NCBI RefSeq assembly: GCF_008124715.1
Contig: NZ_VNHO01000005.1
Location: 48,894-112,893 of the forward strand
DNA: 64,000 bases
Direction: 5' to 3'
DNA from: Thermosediminibacter litoriperuensis
GTDB taxonomy: Bacteria > Bacillota > Thermosediminibacteria > Thermosediminibacterales > Thermosediminibacteraceae
Positions within the stretch are counted from its first letter, which is position 1, and every line of letters begins with the position of its first letter. Under the pieces are notes generated by a model. It was given only the letters and a program-made list of their open reading frames with translations, had not been told where the DNA came from and ran no database searches. A program made the position numbers and the translations under genes. Shown one piece after another: positions 9,609-17,556 of this stretch.

Positions 9609-10144
9609 GGCTTCATCTCCTTTTTCCCGGTAGTTTCCAGCCGGCTTAGGTTGACCGCCAGGTTATCCCTGGTAAAAACGGCCGCGAATCCGGTAAAAAT
9701 ACCGGTCAGCAGGCCGACCACCATAAGGAAAGGCAGGTAGGAATACAGCCCGAAAGTAGAGAGAACCAAACTCGCTACCGTCACCTGGGCGATGTTGTGA
9801 GTTACTCCTCCGATGATACTAATCCCAACGAGGCTGAAAATGTTTTTAAAATACCTGTAAGCCATCCCCATCATGAGGGTGCTGGAAACAGCTCCCGACA
9901 GGCTGTAAAGCAGGCTTGACATGGAGCCGCCCATCAGGGCGCCTATAAGGCACCGCAGGATGTTTACCTGCAGGCCTTCTTTCGTGCCGTAAAGGGCTAT
10001 CGCCAGAAGAGATATGATGTTGGCAAGGCCCAGCTTGGCCCCGGGAACGGGAAAAGGCACAGGTATCAGGTTCTCCACCAGGTGAAGAGCTACGCCGCAG
10101 GCCACAAGCAGCGACATATATATCATTTTCCTGTTTCCAGCCAT
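9605..10144 (-). CDS. Gx transporter family / heptaprenyl diphosphate synthase component I-like membrane protein
   Basis: A 179-residue integral membrane protein with about five helices. The motifs PVPGAKLGLANIISLLA and GALMGGSMSSLLYSLSGAVSS match the Gx transporter (Hpre_diP_synt_I) family, an ECF S-component-like fold. It is followed by DUF4321 (4-nt overlap) and preceded by the NusG_II gene. In other Firmicutes this family also occurs with NusG_II proteins near flavin-linked extracellular electron transfer genes. The substrate is not known. Confidence 0.8.
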   Translation of the reverse strand: MAGNRKMIYMSLLVACGVALHLVENLIPVPFPVPGAKLGLANIISLLAIALYGTKEGLQVNILRCLIGALMGGSMSSLLYSLSGAVSSTLMMGMAYRYFKNIFSLVGISIIGGVTHNIAQVTVASLVLSTFGLYSYLPFLMVVGLLTGIFTGFAAVFTRDNLAVNLSRLETTGKKEMKP

Positions 10145-10172
10145 AGCACATCATCCTCAATAAAAGCCGTCC

Positions 10173-10556
10173 TCAGAAGCTCACCCCATCCAGTTCGCCC
10201 GACGACCTGTCGCTTTCTATCTTAACCACAACCCGGTTCGGAAGGCATACAAGCATCTGCCCGGGGCGGGACGCCCATCCCTGCCTTACGCAGTCCTTAT
10301 CGGGACAGTCGGCGGAGACAACCCTGACCCTGTCCCTATCAATTTCTAAGATGAGTTCTCCCTGCACTCCCGGCACCTTCAGCTGAAGTTTCGGTCCATC
10401 GCTGCCTAGGGAGATCTTCTGATACTGCCTGCCGTCTACCTCTATCACAGCATAAGTCCTGCCGCCGCTGAACCCGTAAATCTGAAAACCGGTAAAAATC
10501 GCGACGGCAAACAGCAGTATTGATGCAATTAAAATTTTGTCCCCTCTTTTTAGCAT
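10173..10556 (-). CDS. NusG domain II-containing membrane-anchored protein
   Basis: A 127-residue protein: one N-terminal helix (about 8-26) followed by an outward-facing NusG_II-type beta domain containing ADCPDKDCVRQGW and MLVCLPNRVVVKI. The three cysteines in those two motifs are characteristic of the family. It is not a transcription factor despite the name. It pairs with the Gx-type gene 28 nt downstream; such pairs are common in Firmicutes and are suspected to act in extracytoplasmic redox or cofactor handling. It is the first gene of this operon block. Confidence 0.8.
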   Translation of the reverse strand: MLKRGDKILIASILLFAVAIFTGFQIYGFSGGRTYAVIEVDGRQYQKISLGSDGPKLQLKVPGVQGELILEIDRDRVRVVSADCPDKDCVRQGWASRPGQMLVCLPNRVVVKIESDRSSGELDGVSF

Positions 10557-10638
10557 AAAAATCGCCTTCCCCTAACATTATTTAGTGTACCATTTTATTT
10601 GGGTCAAGACAAGTGGAAAATCCCTCTACCCAGAAGAC

Positions 10639-10692
10639 AAAAAAAAGATTTTATGGGGCCTCTTTCAGACCGAGGCCGGCATAAAATCTTTT
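10639..10692 (-). terminator. Terminator after the HMA copper chaperone gene
   Basis: A long imperfect hairpin: outer arms AAGATTTTATG / CATAAAATCTT, an internal mismatch, and an inner GGCCTC / GAGGCC stem. On the minus strand it ends in a run of eight Us. It stands about 30 nt after the stop of the 81-residue HMA gene. Confidence 0.85.
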
Positions 10693-10720
10693 AAGCATGG
10701 ATTGAAAAAATATTTTTTAC

Positions 10721-10966
10721 CTACCTCTGCACCTCGTAACCGGCATCTTCAATAGCTCCGGTGATCTGTTCAAGCGACACTTTAGAGGGGTCGAAGGACA
10801 CATCCACCTTGCCTTCCTCAACCCTTACATCCACCTTCTCAATGCCCGGCAGGGCCTTTACAGCGGATTCTACCGAGTACTTGCAGTGCGAACACGACAT
10901 GCCCGATACCTTTAGTGTAATATCCGATCTCCCCGGCCCGCGATTGCAGCAGCGAGGCATCTTCAT
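10721..10966 (-). CDS. Heavy-metal-associated (HMA) copper chaperone-like protein
   Basis: An 81-residue protein with one ferredoxin-like HMA domain. The metal site is GMSCSHCKYSVE (CxxC), followed by ALPGIEKVDV and AIEDAGYEV. A short N-terminal extension contains a CC pair (MKMPRCCNRGPG). It probably carries Cu(I) to the CopA exporter at 17.8-20.2 kb. It stands alone with its own terminator. I see no CsoR-type palindrome before it, unlike the copper genes further on. Confidence 0.88.
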   Translation of the reverse strand: MKMPRCCNRGPGRSDITLKVSGMSCSHCKYSVESAVKALPGIEKVDVRVEEGKVDVSFDPSKVSLEQITGAIEDAGYEVQR

Positions 10967-11064
10967 CCCTCCGAATAAATATAGTTTTCATAAACTGAAC
11001 TTCTTTTTTATTCTACCTTATTCTATCTTATTTTATAAAGCCAGTCAAGAAAAACGCGCGGGCT

Positions 11065-11094
11065 TTGTTAACTTCTATCATTTTATGGTTGACA
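11065..11094 (+). promoter_or_regulatory. BirA biotin operator before bioY
   Basis: TTGTTAAC (11065-11072), a 15-nt spacer and GTTGACA (11088-11094) match the Firmicutes BirA box (TTGTTAAC-N14-16-GTTAACAA). The right half contains the -35 hexamer of the bioY promoter, so biotin-bound BirA would block RNA polymerase directly. Confidence 0.85.
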
Positions 11095-11117
11095 TTTCGC
11101 CCTGGTTGCCTTAAAAT
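11089..11117 (+). promoter_or_regulatory. Sigma-A promoter of bioY
   Basis: TTGACA at 11089-11094, a 17-nt spacer and TAAAAT at 11112-11117, about 38 nt before the bioY ATG. The -35 lies inside the BirA operator. Confidence 0.85.
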
Positions 11118-11155
11118 AGCACTTAACAATATTCAACTGTGAAAGGAGTCAGTTT

Positions 11156-11716
11156 ATGAAGAAAAACCTCGCCGTCAGAGAAATGGCTTTCACAGCGCTA
11201 TTTGCTTCGATAACAGCTCTTTTCAGCTACATAAGGATTCCTCTACCCTTTAGCCCCGTACCCATCACTTTGCAGACCCTTGCAGTCATGCTGGCGGGAA
11301 GTGTATTAACACCCAGGGCCGCATTTTCGAGCATGGCGGTGTTTCTCTTTATGGGAGCCATAGGATTACCCGTATTCGGCGGCGGTACCAGCGGCCCGGG
11401 AGTGCTATTCGGACCCACGGGAGGCTATCTCATGAGCTGGCCCGTAGCTGCTTATGTAATAGCTTTGATCCTAAAAAAAGTGAATCCCAATCTAACCACA
11501 CTTATACTGGTCAATATCCTGGGTGGTGTAGTCATTGTATATGCTATAGGCGTTTCCTATCTGGCATATGTAACCAATATGACCTTAACCACCGCGATAA
11601 CTGCCGGAGCGCTACCGTTCATACCGGGTGACCTTCTGAAAGCAATCGTCTCCTCGCTGCTGGCACTGTCGCTTAGAAAGGCCCTTCAGTGGAAAATATC
11701 CTATCCTGGCGCATAA
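11156..11716 (+). CDS. bioY: Biotin transporter BioY (ECF S-component)
   Basis: A 186-residue membrane protein with six helices. The motifs RIPLPFSPVPITLQTLAV and GLPVFGGGTSGPGVLFGPTGGYL are the BioY signature that lines the biotin site. It imports biotin, alone or with the ECF energising module, which is not in the window. AAAGGAG lies before the ATG. The BirA box upstream is independent support for biotin as the substrate. No biotin synthesis genes are nearby, so the cell may rely on uptake. Confidence 0.95.
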   Translation: MKKNLAVREMAFTALFASITALFSYIRIPLPFSPVPITLQTLAVMLAGSVLTPRAAFSSMAVFLFMGAIGLPVFGGGTSGPGVLFGPTGGYLMSWPVAAYVIALILKKVNPNLTTLILVNILGGVVIVYAIGVSYLAYVTNMTLTTAITAGALPFIPGDLLKAIVSSLLALSLRKALQWKISYPGA

Positions 11717-11728
11717 AATCCAGTACAG

Positions 11729-11768
11729 CCCCTTTAAACGTAGAACCCTGTAAGGGGTTTTATTTTTT
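11729..11768 (+). terminator. Terminator after bioY
   Basis: CCCCTT / AAGGGG arms with a 17-nt loop, followed by TTTTATTTTTT, 12 nt after the bioY stop. Confidence 0.75.
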
Positions 11769-11771
11769 AAA

Positions 11772-11800
11772 TTGACACAGTCGGTTTCGAGGTGTAAAAT
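11772..11800 (+). promoter_or_regulatory. Sigma-A promoter of the E1-cysK operon
   Basis: TTGACA at 11772-11777, a 17-nt spacer and TAAAAT at 11795-11800, about 60 nt before the TTG start of the E1-like gene. I see no T-box or S-box-like structure in the short leader. Confidence 0.8.
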
Positions 11801-11861
11801 AATTAAAGTAGTAAAATCTTATCTGTATACAAGGGATTAAAACCTAGAGGAGGGGATTCCG

Positions 11862-13259
11862 TTGATCCTGCCCAAAGAACAGGTATACAGGTATCTCAGG
11901 CATATAATAATGCCCGAAATCAGCGGACCCGGCCAGAAAAAACTCATCGAATCCACAGGTCTTGTGGTTTCCTCGTCTCTGGAAAACGCTTCACCCCTGC
12001 TTTACTACCTCACGGCTTCGGGAATAGGGCGTATTTACGTTACTGCGGAAAAATTTAATCAAGGATTTTTGAGTTTAAAGGAGAACCTTGAGGATTTAAA
12101 CCCGGACATAAAAATAGAGTTTTTAAATGATACAACCGCCTTACCAACCGGAGAAAAAATCGACTTCGCAGTTTTTATCAACAATTTTAAAGCCGTTAAA
12201 CACTTAAAAGAAATTCCTGCGATTTTGGCGGCGACGCGGCCCTGGAAGGGGTATATAAGGACGGTAAAAAGGGCGGGCCTCCTTGACGACCCATTACCCG
12301 GAACGATGGAGGGCGAGTCAGAGCGCGGTTCGGCGGGAGTCGTCTTTTCCCGCTGCTTCGCCGGAACAATTTGCGCCATCGAAGCTGTAAAGCTGTGCCT
12401 GAATATAGGCCGTCTGCTCGAAGCTCCCCTTTACTTTGACCTTTACAGTATGGAGTTTAAAACCGGCGAATTTATAAACGAGTTCGCGAAAGATGATACC
12501 CGGGAAGATCCAGCGGAAAGAGAAAGGCTCTCACGCTCCAAAGTACTTATAGTCGGCACCGGAGGTCTCGGGTCTCCGGCGGCATTGGCTCTTACCCTGG
12601 CTGGGGTGGGAACCATAGGGCTCGTAGACAGCGACGCCGTGGAAATAAGCAATTTAAACAGGCAGATTCTTCATTCCACTTCCCGGGTCGGCATGCTCAA
12701 AGTTGAATCAGCAGAAGCATTTTTGAAAAAAATAAACCCTGAAGTGAACGTCGTAAAATACCCCACCCGATTCGACAGGGAAAACGCTCTGGAAATAATC
12801 AGAGACTACGACGTGATTATAGACGGCGTAGACAACCTTCCTACCCGCTATCTTTTAAACGACGCATGCGTCCTGGCCGGAAAACCGCTGGCCGAAGCCG
12901 GTGTGCTCCGGTTCGAAGGCCTGGGCATGACCGTCGTCCCCGGCGAAGGTCCCTGTTACCGCTGTGTTTTCCCCAAAATGCCCCCGCCAGGCAGCATCCC
13001 CTCCTGCTCCGAAACGGGCGTTCTCGGCCCAGTCCCCGGAGTTATGGGGTCCATAGAGGCGGCCGAAGCGGCCAAAATTCTGACCGGACACGGTAAACTT
13101 TTGAGCGGAAGACTTTTAATCTTTGATTCAATGGAACTGGATTTCAAGCTGCCCGACTTAAAAAGGGATCCGGGCTGTCCCGTGTGCGGCCGGAATCCAT
13201 CAATAAGAGACCTCAGCGGTGAATACGAATTTATCTGCGAAAAAACCGAAAAGGATTGA
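11862..13259 (+). CDS. Tandem (pseudo-dimeric) ThiF/MoeB-family E1-like enzyme
   Basis: A 465-residue protein with two E1-fold halves. The N-terminal half (1-205) starts [11 protein letters not shown], which retains the Arg-finger region. Where the ATP loop should be it reads [11 protein letters not shown], so it is an inactive adenylation domain; it still ends with the conserved E1 helix ([11 protein letters not shown]). The second half (about 225-450) has GTGGLGSP (232-239), SNLNRQ, the zinc pairs CYRC and CPVC, and the candidate catalytic Cys in [12 protein letters not shown]. It lacks its own RYxRH start. The halves therefore appear to complement each other, as in eukaryotic ubiquitin E1s. 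The TTG start follows GAGGAGGGG. It likely adenylates a ThiS/MoaD-like sulfur carrier; none is adjacent. cysK follows by 4 nt. Confidence 0.85.
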   Translation: MILPKEQVYRYLRHIIMPEISGPGQKKLIESTGLVVSSSLENASPLLYYLTASGIGRIYVTAEKFNQGFLSLKENLEDLNPDIKIEFLNDTTALPTGEKIDFAVFINNFKAVKHLKEIPAILAATRPWKGYIRTVKRAGLLDDPLPGTMEGESERGSAGVVFSRCFAGTICAIEAVKLCLNIGRLLEAPLYFDLYSMEFKTGEFINEFAKDDTREDPAERERLSRSKVLIVGTGGLGSPAALALTLAGVGTIGLVDSDAVEISNLNRQILHSTSRVGMLKVESAEAFLKKINPEVNVVKYPTRFDRENALEIIRDYDVIIDGVDNLPTRYLLNDACVLAGKPLAEAGVLRFEGLGMTVVPGEGPCYRCVFPKMPPPGSIPSCSETGVLGPVPGVMGSIEAAEAAKILTGHGKLLSGRLLIFDSMELDFKLPDLKRDPGCPVCGRNPSIRDLSGEYEFICEKTEKD

Positions 13260-13263
13260 TGTT

Positions 13264-14205
13264 ATGGAAAACAAAATCCCTCGTATAAAAGATTCCATTC
13301 TCGATCTGGTAGGTATGACCCCAATGGTCCAGCTGTCCAGGCTGTCACCCGAAGGCGGCGCCGTCATTGCGGCAAAGCTCGAGTTTTTTAATCCCGGAGG
13401 CAGCGTAAAGGACCGCATCGCCTACAACATGATCCTGGACGCCGAAAAGAAAGGGATCCTGAAGCCGGGTTCCACTATAGTGGAACCCACCAGCGGAAAC
13501 ACCGGCATAGGCCTTGCCATAGTATGTGCCGTAAAAGGGTACCGGCTGATACTGGTCATGCCGGCTTCAATGAGCGTGGAGCGGCGGAAACTTTTAAAAG
13601 CTTACGGAGCCGAATTCGTGCTGACTCCGCCGGAATTGGGCATGAGGGGTGCCGTTGAAAAAGCTCTCGAGCTCGTGAAGGAAAATGAGGACTACTTCAT
13701 GCCCCAGCAGTTTGAAAATCCGGCCAATCCGGAAATTCACGAAAAAACCACGGCTGTTGAAATACTGGAGCAGACCGGAGGCAAACTCGACGCCTTTGTG
13801 GCCGGGGTCGGCACCGGCGGAACGATAACCGGAGTCGCCAGGGTATTGAAGAAGGAAATGCCTCACGTCAAAATAGTGGCCGTGGAGCCGGCAGCGTCCC
13901 CCGTGCTGTCCGGCGGTAAGCCGGGTCTTCATAAAATCCAGGGTATCGGTGCCGGCTTTATACCAAGAGTGCTGGACCTCAATTTGATAGATGAAATAAT
14001 AACAGTAAGCAACGACGACGCTTATTCTACAGCACGAGAACTTTCCACAAAAGAGGGAATCCTCGCCGGGATATCTTCCGGAGCCGCGGTTTTCGCCGCC
14101 CGGAAGGTGGCAAGAACCTTAAAACCCGGCAACCTGGTGGTAACGGTGCTCCCGGATACGGGAGAGCGTTACTTGAGTGTGGAGGGATTGTTCCCTTCAG
14201 AATGA
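13264..14205 (+). CDS. cysK: Cysteine synthase (O-acetylserine sulfhydrylase family)
   Basis: A 313-residue PLP enzyme. The PLP lysine lies in [13 protein letters not shown], the substrate loop is [11 protein letters not shown], and the phosphate loop is [11 protein letters not shown]. It makes cysteine from an activated serine and sulfide or a sulfur donor. I chose the ATG at 13264 because a start at 13219 would overlap the E1 gene by 41 nt. Coupling to an E1-like sulfur-activating enzyme recalls mycobacterial CysM-CysO-MoeZ, where sulfur arrives on a carrier protein; this is an inference. A second paralogue lies at 28.0-28.9 kb. Confidence 0.93.
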   Translation: MENKIPRIKDSILDLVGMTPMVQLSRLSPEGGAVIAAKLEFFNPGGSVKDRIAYNMILDAEKKGILKPGSTIVEPTSGNTGIGLAIVCAVKGYRLILVMPASMSVERRKLLKAYGAEFVLTPPELGMRGAVEKALELVKENEDYFMPQQFENPANPEIHEKTTAVEILEQTGGKLDAFVAGVGTGGTITGVARVLKKEMPHVKIVAVEPAASPVLSGGKPGLHKIQGIGAGFIPRVLDLNLIDEIITVSNDDAYSTARELSTKEGILAGISSGAAVFAARKVARTLKPGNLVVTVLPDTGERYLSVEGLFPSE

Positions 14206-14217
14206 AAATTGTTCAGC

Positions 14218-14250
14218 AAAAAAAGAGGGTTTATCCCTCTTTTTTTTTTT
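14218..14250. terminator. Bidirectional terminator between cysK and the MFS gene
   Basis: AAAAGAGGG (14221-14229), a 5-nt loop and CCCTCTTTT (14235-14243) followed by Ts on the plus strand and by an A run upstream that gives Us on the minus strand. It serves the two convergent genes. Confidence 0.9.
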
Positions 14251-15457
14251 AATTTTTTTGCTCCGAAAGTATTTGCCCGGGCACCAGGAGGAACACGGAA
14301 ATAATAAGAGCGATCAGGCTCAGCGAGCCCGCTGCCAGCACCACCGTTAAAATGCCGTATCTTTCGGAAAACGCGTAAACGGGAGGGCCTACCGCCACTC
14401 CAAAAAACCTGAGGCTGCCGTAAAGGCATGTAATTATACCCCTTCGCTTAACACTGCACGAACCCGTTACCAGTGCATTTACGGGAGTCATTATAAGGCC
14501 GACGCCGGCCCCCAGAATTAAGACCGACAGAAAAAGCGGCCAGAACTCCTTGACCAGCGCAAACATGACGTGCCCGGATACTATCAATATAAGCCCCACC
14601 AGTATAAATGTCTTTAAACCTTTGTTTTTCCGCTTTTCAAGCAGTATACCCAGCGCAAAGGAAAGCGAAGCCATTACGAGCACCGGACCCGAAATTATCA
14701 GACCTTTTTTAAAACCTACCGCGTCAAAATTCGTTTCGAGTATATCCGAGTAAAGTGAAAGAATCCCAAAAAGCGAGAATAAAGCCGCCATCCCGGCAAA
14801 AAAACTGGTCAGCAGCCCGGCAGCTTTTTTCTCAAAGATGGCCTTCAGCGAATTTGTGTAGTTTTCGAGGGATTGCTTTTTGAATTCAGTTTTTTCCTTA
14901 ACAAAAATATAAAGGATAATACCGGCCGGTATGGCCAGGATACCGTAGGCAAAAAAGGGAAAGTACCAGATAATCAGTGCAAGGCTGGCCCCGAGTATGG
15001 GACTTACCACCTTGCCCAGCCCGTTGGACGCTTCCAGCAGGCCGAGAGCCTTGCTCCGCTCTTCAGAACTGAAGGTATCACCGACTATGGCCATGGCCAA
15101 CTGGTAGGTACCCCCGGCACCCACTCCCTGAATTATCCTGCCTGTCAGGATTCCCCAATAAGGATCTTTCAGAAAAACCGAACTCAGCCCTGCCACTATC
15201 CCGCCGACACCGTATATTATCAGCGCAGGAGCCATCACTTTTTTACGGCCTATCTGGTCGGAAAGGACCCCCGCAAAGGGAATCACAAGGCCTGCAGGTA
15301 TAGAAAAGGCCGTTATGAAAAGGCCCACCTGAAACTGGTTTATACCTACGGCTTTTTTTATCGCCGGTAACACCGGAATTAACATAGAATTACCCAGAAC
15401 CATTATAAACGGAACGAGACATAAGAGGACAAGCTGTATACCGGTACTTTTTTTCAC
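14249..15457 (-). CDS. MFS drug/proton antiporter-like permease
   Basis: A 402-residue protein with about 12 membrane helices. The motif-A loop reads GVLSDQIGRKKVM after helix 2 and motif C in helix 5 includes GLGKVVSPILGA. This fits the DHA1 family of multidrug or metabolite exporters. It is transcribed alone, convergent with cysK. The substrate cannot be told from sequence. Confidence 0.85.
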   Translation of the reverse strand: MKKSTGIQLVLLCLVPFIMVLGNSMLIPVLPAIKKAVGINQFQVGLFITAFSIPAGLVIPFAGVLSDQIGRKKVMAPALIIYGVGGIVAGLSSVFLKDPYWGILTGRIIQGVGAGGTYQLAMAIVGDTFSSEERSKALGLLEASNGLGKVVSPILGASLALIIWYFPFFAYGILAIPAGIILYIFVKEKTEFKKQSLENYTNSLKAIFEKKAAGLLTSFFAGMAALFSLFGILSLYSDILETNFDAVGFKKGLIISGPVLVMASLSFALGILLEKRKNKGLKTFILVGLILIVSGHVMFALVKEFWPLFLSVLILGAGVGLIMTPVNALVTGSCSVKRRGIITCLYGSLRFFGVAVGPPVYAFSERYGILTVVLAAGSLSLIALIISVFLLVPGQILSEQKN

Positions 15458-15666
15458 TTCCCCTCACACCCTTTCAAAATAAACGCCCCTTTATTATCAA
15501 AATTAATCCGGGGCTGTCAGTATTATTCTCTCCGGTAAATTTTCCGTGAAAACCTTCCTGAATAATAGTATTGATAAAAAGTGAGACTGTTATTATTATT
15601 TGTGGTAACCCGTTTAATATTGCCTACATATACTGGTATTGAGAATAACGATAAGGAGGGATTTGA
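15458..15666. other. Intergenic region with a possible sporulation promoter
   Basis: No further gene is seen. Upstream of the 35-residue ORF a CATATACT element (about 15627-15634) with an AC about 17 nt before it loosely resembles a mother-cell sigma-K (or sigma-E) promoter. The match is imperfect; the expected TA at the end of the -10 is absent. Confidence 0.3.
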
Positions 15667-15774
15667 ATGAGCGATATAAGCGGAGGCGGCTTCTTCGGCG
15701 ATAAATTCCGCGACCGTCGGGCTTTTATCGTATTTCTGATATTAATACTCCTGCTGCTGAGCGACTGGTGTTAA
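15667..15774 (+). CDS. 35-residue Gly-rich membrane miniprotein, YjcZ-like (putative spore protein)
   Basis: A 35-codon ORF with a strong SD (AAGGAGGG) and ATG. The product is a polar, glycine-rich head (MSDISGGGFFGDKF), an arginine cluster, one hydrophobic helix (FIVFLILILLLL) and a Cys end (SDWC). The shape resembles the small YjcZ-type spore-coat proteins. It has its own terminator and lies immediately before the cotJ operon, which supports a sporulation role. The assignment rests on architecture, not clear homology. Confidence 0.6.
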   Translation: MSDISGGGFFGDKFRDRRAFIVFLILILLLLSDWC

Positions 15775-15785
15775 AATAAGGTATT

Positions 15786-15812
15786 AAAGCCGTGCTTTTC
15801 GCACGGCTTTTT
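15786..15812 (+). terminator. Terminator after the 35-residue ORF
   Basis: AAAGCCGTGC, a TTTTC loop and GCACGGCTTT followed by Ts: a perfect 10-bp stem, 11 nt after the stop codon. Confidence 0.92.
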
Positions 15813-15908
15813 AATATTTTAATATGGAACTGAAAAAACCCGGTTTTCATAGTATATTACAGAGATATCTTAACGAATTGATAAATTCTCCCTGGGGGGT
15901 AGTAATAA

Positions 15909-16085
15909 ATGACCAGATCCGAAAGTATGTCAAAAGGCCACGATGGCATGAGGCTTGCCGAGGCTTATATCCCCATGCAGACGTTCGGTGAAACTTTCGA
16001 CCCGAGAACAGCACTTATGTACGGAACCATATTCCCCGAATTATACAGGCCGTATCGTCCTAAACACGGAAAACCTCATAAGTAA
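15909..16085 (+). CDS. cotJA: Spore coat-associated protein CotJA
   Basis: A 58-residue protein that is too short for ordinary ORF calling. The core LAEAYIPMQTFGETFDP followed by ALMYGTIFPEL is the CotJA signature. It is the first gene of cotJABC, whose products form a polypeptide complex in the inner coat of the endospore. In Bacillus the operon is under sigma-E; the region upstream has TTTTCATAGTATATT, which I cannot assign firmly to a promoter. Confidence 0.88.
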   Translation: MTRSESMSKGHDGMRLAEAYIPMQTFGETFDPRTALMYGTIFPELYRPYRPKHGKPHK

Positions 16086-16111
16086 GAATATCTCGGTGGG
16101 GTGATTTACGA

Positions 16112-16369
16112 ATGCATGATTACGCATCGATGGTTGAAATGTTAAGAGAGATCCAGGCGTTGGAGTTTGCAGTTTATGACCTGGCCCTTTTCCTGGACAC
16201 CCATCCCTGCGATAAGAGGGCCCTGGAAGACCACACCAAGCTGGTCCACAGGTTAAACCAGTTGAGAAAGGTCTTTGAGGATAGATACGGGCCGCTTCGC
16301 CTCGACTCCCAATCCCCTTATCCCTACCGCTACATCAACGACCCGTGGCCCTGGGAAATCCACTATTAA
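16112..16369 (+). CDS. cotJB: Spore coat protein CotJB
   Basis: An 85-residue protein. The central pattern IQALEFAVYDLALFLDTHP and the acidic/aromatic tail YINDPWPWE are typical of CotJB. A GGTGGGGTG ribosome site precedes the ATG. It is the second gene of cotJABC, 26 nt after cotJA. Confidence 0.92.
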   Translation: MHDYASMVEMLREIQALEFAVYDLALFLDTHPCDKRALEDHTKLVHRLNQLRKVFEDRYGPLRLDSQSPYPYRYINDPWPWEIHY

Positions 16370-16385
16370 GCGGGAGGTGGCAAAA

Positions 16386-16961
16386 GTGTGGTTCTATGAG
16401 AAAAAACTTCAGTACCCTGCTAATGTAAGGGGCTGCGATTTGGGCATGGCAAAATACCTTTTTGCACAGTACGGCGGCCCGGACAGCGAACTTTCCGCTG
16501 CGGTGAGATATCTCACCCAGCGCTATACGATGCCGATACCTCAGGCCAAAGCACTCCTGACCGACATCGGAACCGAGGAAATGGCTCACTGGGAAATTAT
16601 CGGTACGCTTATATATAAACTGACCGACGGCGCCACACCCGAGCAGATGAGGCAAGCCGGACTGGGGGATCATTTCGCACAACACGATAACGCTCTCTAC
16701 CCCCACGACGCCGCCGGAGTACCCTGGACCGCAGCATACATCCAGGCTACCGGCGATCCAATAACCGACCTCCACGAAAATATGGCAGCCGAACAGAAAG
16801 CCCGTACCACATACGAACATCTTATTTCCCTCACCGATGACGACGGAGTAATAGCAACACTCTCCTTTCTGAGAGAACGGGAGGTAGTCCACTTCCAGAG
16901 GTTCGGCGAGGCATTGATGCTGGTCAGGGAACACTATCAGCATAAACACATTTTTTACTAG
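16386..16961 (+). CDS. cotJC: Spore coat manganese catalase CotJC
   Basis: A 191-residue, ferritin-like dimanganese catalase. It begins MWFYEKKLQYP from a GTG at 16386, preceded by GGGAGGTGG; an upstream in-frame ATG at 16275 lies inside cotJB and is not used. Metal-ligand helices are visible: DIGTEEMAHWEIIGTLI and MAAEQKARTTYEHL, then REREVVHFQRFGEAL. It decomposes hydrogen peroxide in the spore coat. It is the last gene of the operon and has a terminator behind it. Confidence 0.93.
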   Translation: MWFYEKKLQYPANVRGCDLGMAKYLFAQYGGPDSELSAAVRYLTQRYTMPIPQAKALLTDIGTEEMAHWEIIGTLIYKLTDGATPEQMRQAGLGDHFAQHDNALYPHDAAGVPWTAAYIQATGDPITDLHENMAAEQKARTTYEHLISLTDDDGVIATLSFLREREVVHFQRFGEALMLVREHYQHKHIFY

Positions 16962-16977
16962 CAGTCACTTGTACATG

Positions 16978-17013
16978 AAATGACCTCTTTTACCAGAAAG
17001 AGGTCATTTTTTT
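16978..17013. terminator. Bidirectional terminator between cotJC and the YndM-like gene
   Basis: AAATGACCTCTTT and AAAGAGGTCATTT form a perfect 13-bp stem with a 6-nt loop, with T runs on both strands. It lies between two convergent genes. Confidence 0.92.
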
Positions 17014-17018
17014 AATGC

Positions 17019-17375
17019 CTATCTCGTTATCAGTTTTGAATTCAGGAGATAGTTGTGAAACAGGAATTCTCCCACCAGTATGGTGAAACCGTAAATCAGG
17101 AGAGTCATGGGGGTTGTGGCAAATTCCGGCACCAGCTGGTCCACGACCAGCGCCGTCAGTACCCCCAAAAGGCCGTCCCCCACCGAAGCTACCGTGTTAC
17201 CGTATCTCGGCAACACAAAAAGGTCCCCCAAGACCAGGTTGATCACCGTAGTTGCAATTCCCAGGGCAATAATGTAAGTAAAGGGGTTCCTCCCTATGAT
17301 CCCGAAGGCCGCCCATGCAAGCACCAGATTCATGGCCAGCTTGAAAAGTAACGCAAAAACGAATTTATTGTTCAT
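17019..17375 (-). CDS. YndM-family (DUF2512) membrane protein
   Basis: A 118-residue protein with four membrane helices, matching the YndM/DUF2512 family of spore-forming Firmicutes (LVLGDLFVLPRYGNTVASVGDG is diagnostic). The SD GGGAGG is 1 nt from the first ATG but 7 nt from the ATG two codons later, so I start at MNNKFVFALL. The function is unknown; the family is enriched in spore formers and sits here next to coat genes. Confidence 0.85.
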   Translation of the reverse strand: MNNKFVFALLFKLAMNLVLAWAAFGIIGRNPFTYIIALGIATTVINLVLGDLFVLPRYGNTVASVGDGLLGVLTALVVDQLVPEFATTPMTLLIYGFTILVGEFLFHNYLLNSKLITR

Positions 17376-17556
17376 ATTCATACCTCCCGTTCCTATTTTA
17401 TCCAGTCGGGATTCCGGATATACAGACCATTGATCTCTTCAATAGGATGGGTTGAATAGTGACAGGCACACGAAAAAGAGCCTCTTTTTTTGATTGGAGA
17501 GGCTCTTTTACACGCCGAAAAAAAACTTTTATAACTTACAGCTTCGATACAATATA
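17376..17556. other. Short intergenic stretch with one terminator
   Basis: Apart from the stem-loop at 17473-17509 I see no gene or regulatory site here. Confidence 0.6.
17473..17509 (-). terminator. Terminator after the LDCC-type gene
   Basis: AAAAAGAGCCTCT / AGAGGCTCTTTT, a perfect stem of at least 11 bp, with U runs in the minus direction. It lies about 48 nt past the miniprotein stop. Confidence 0.88.
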
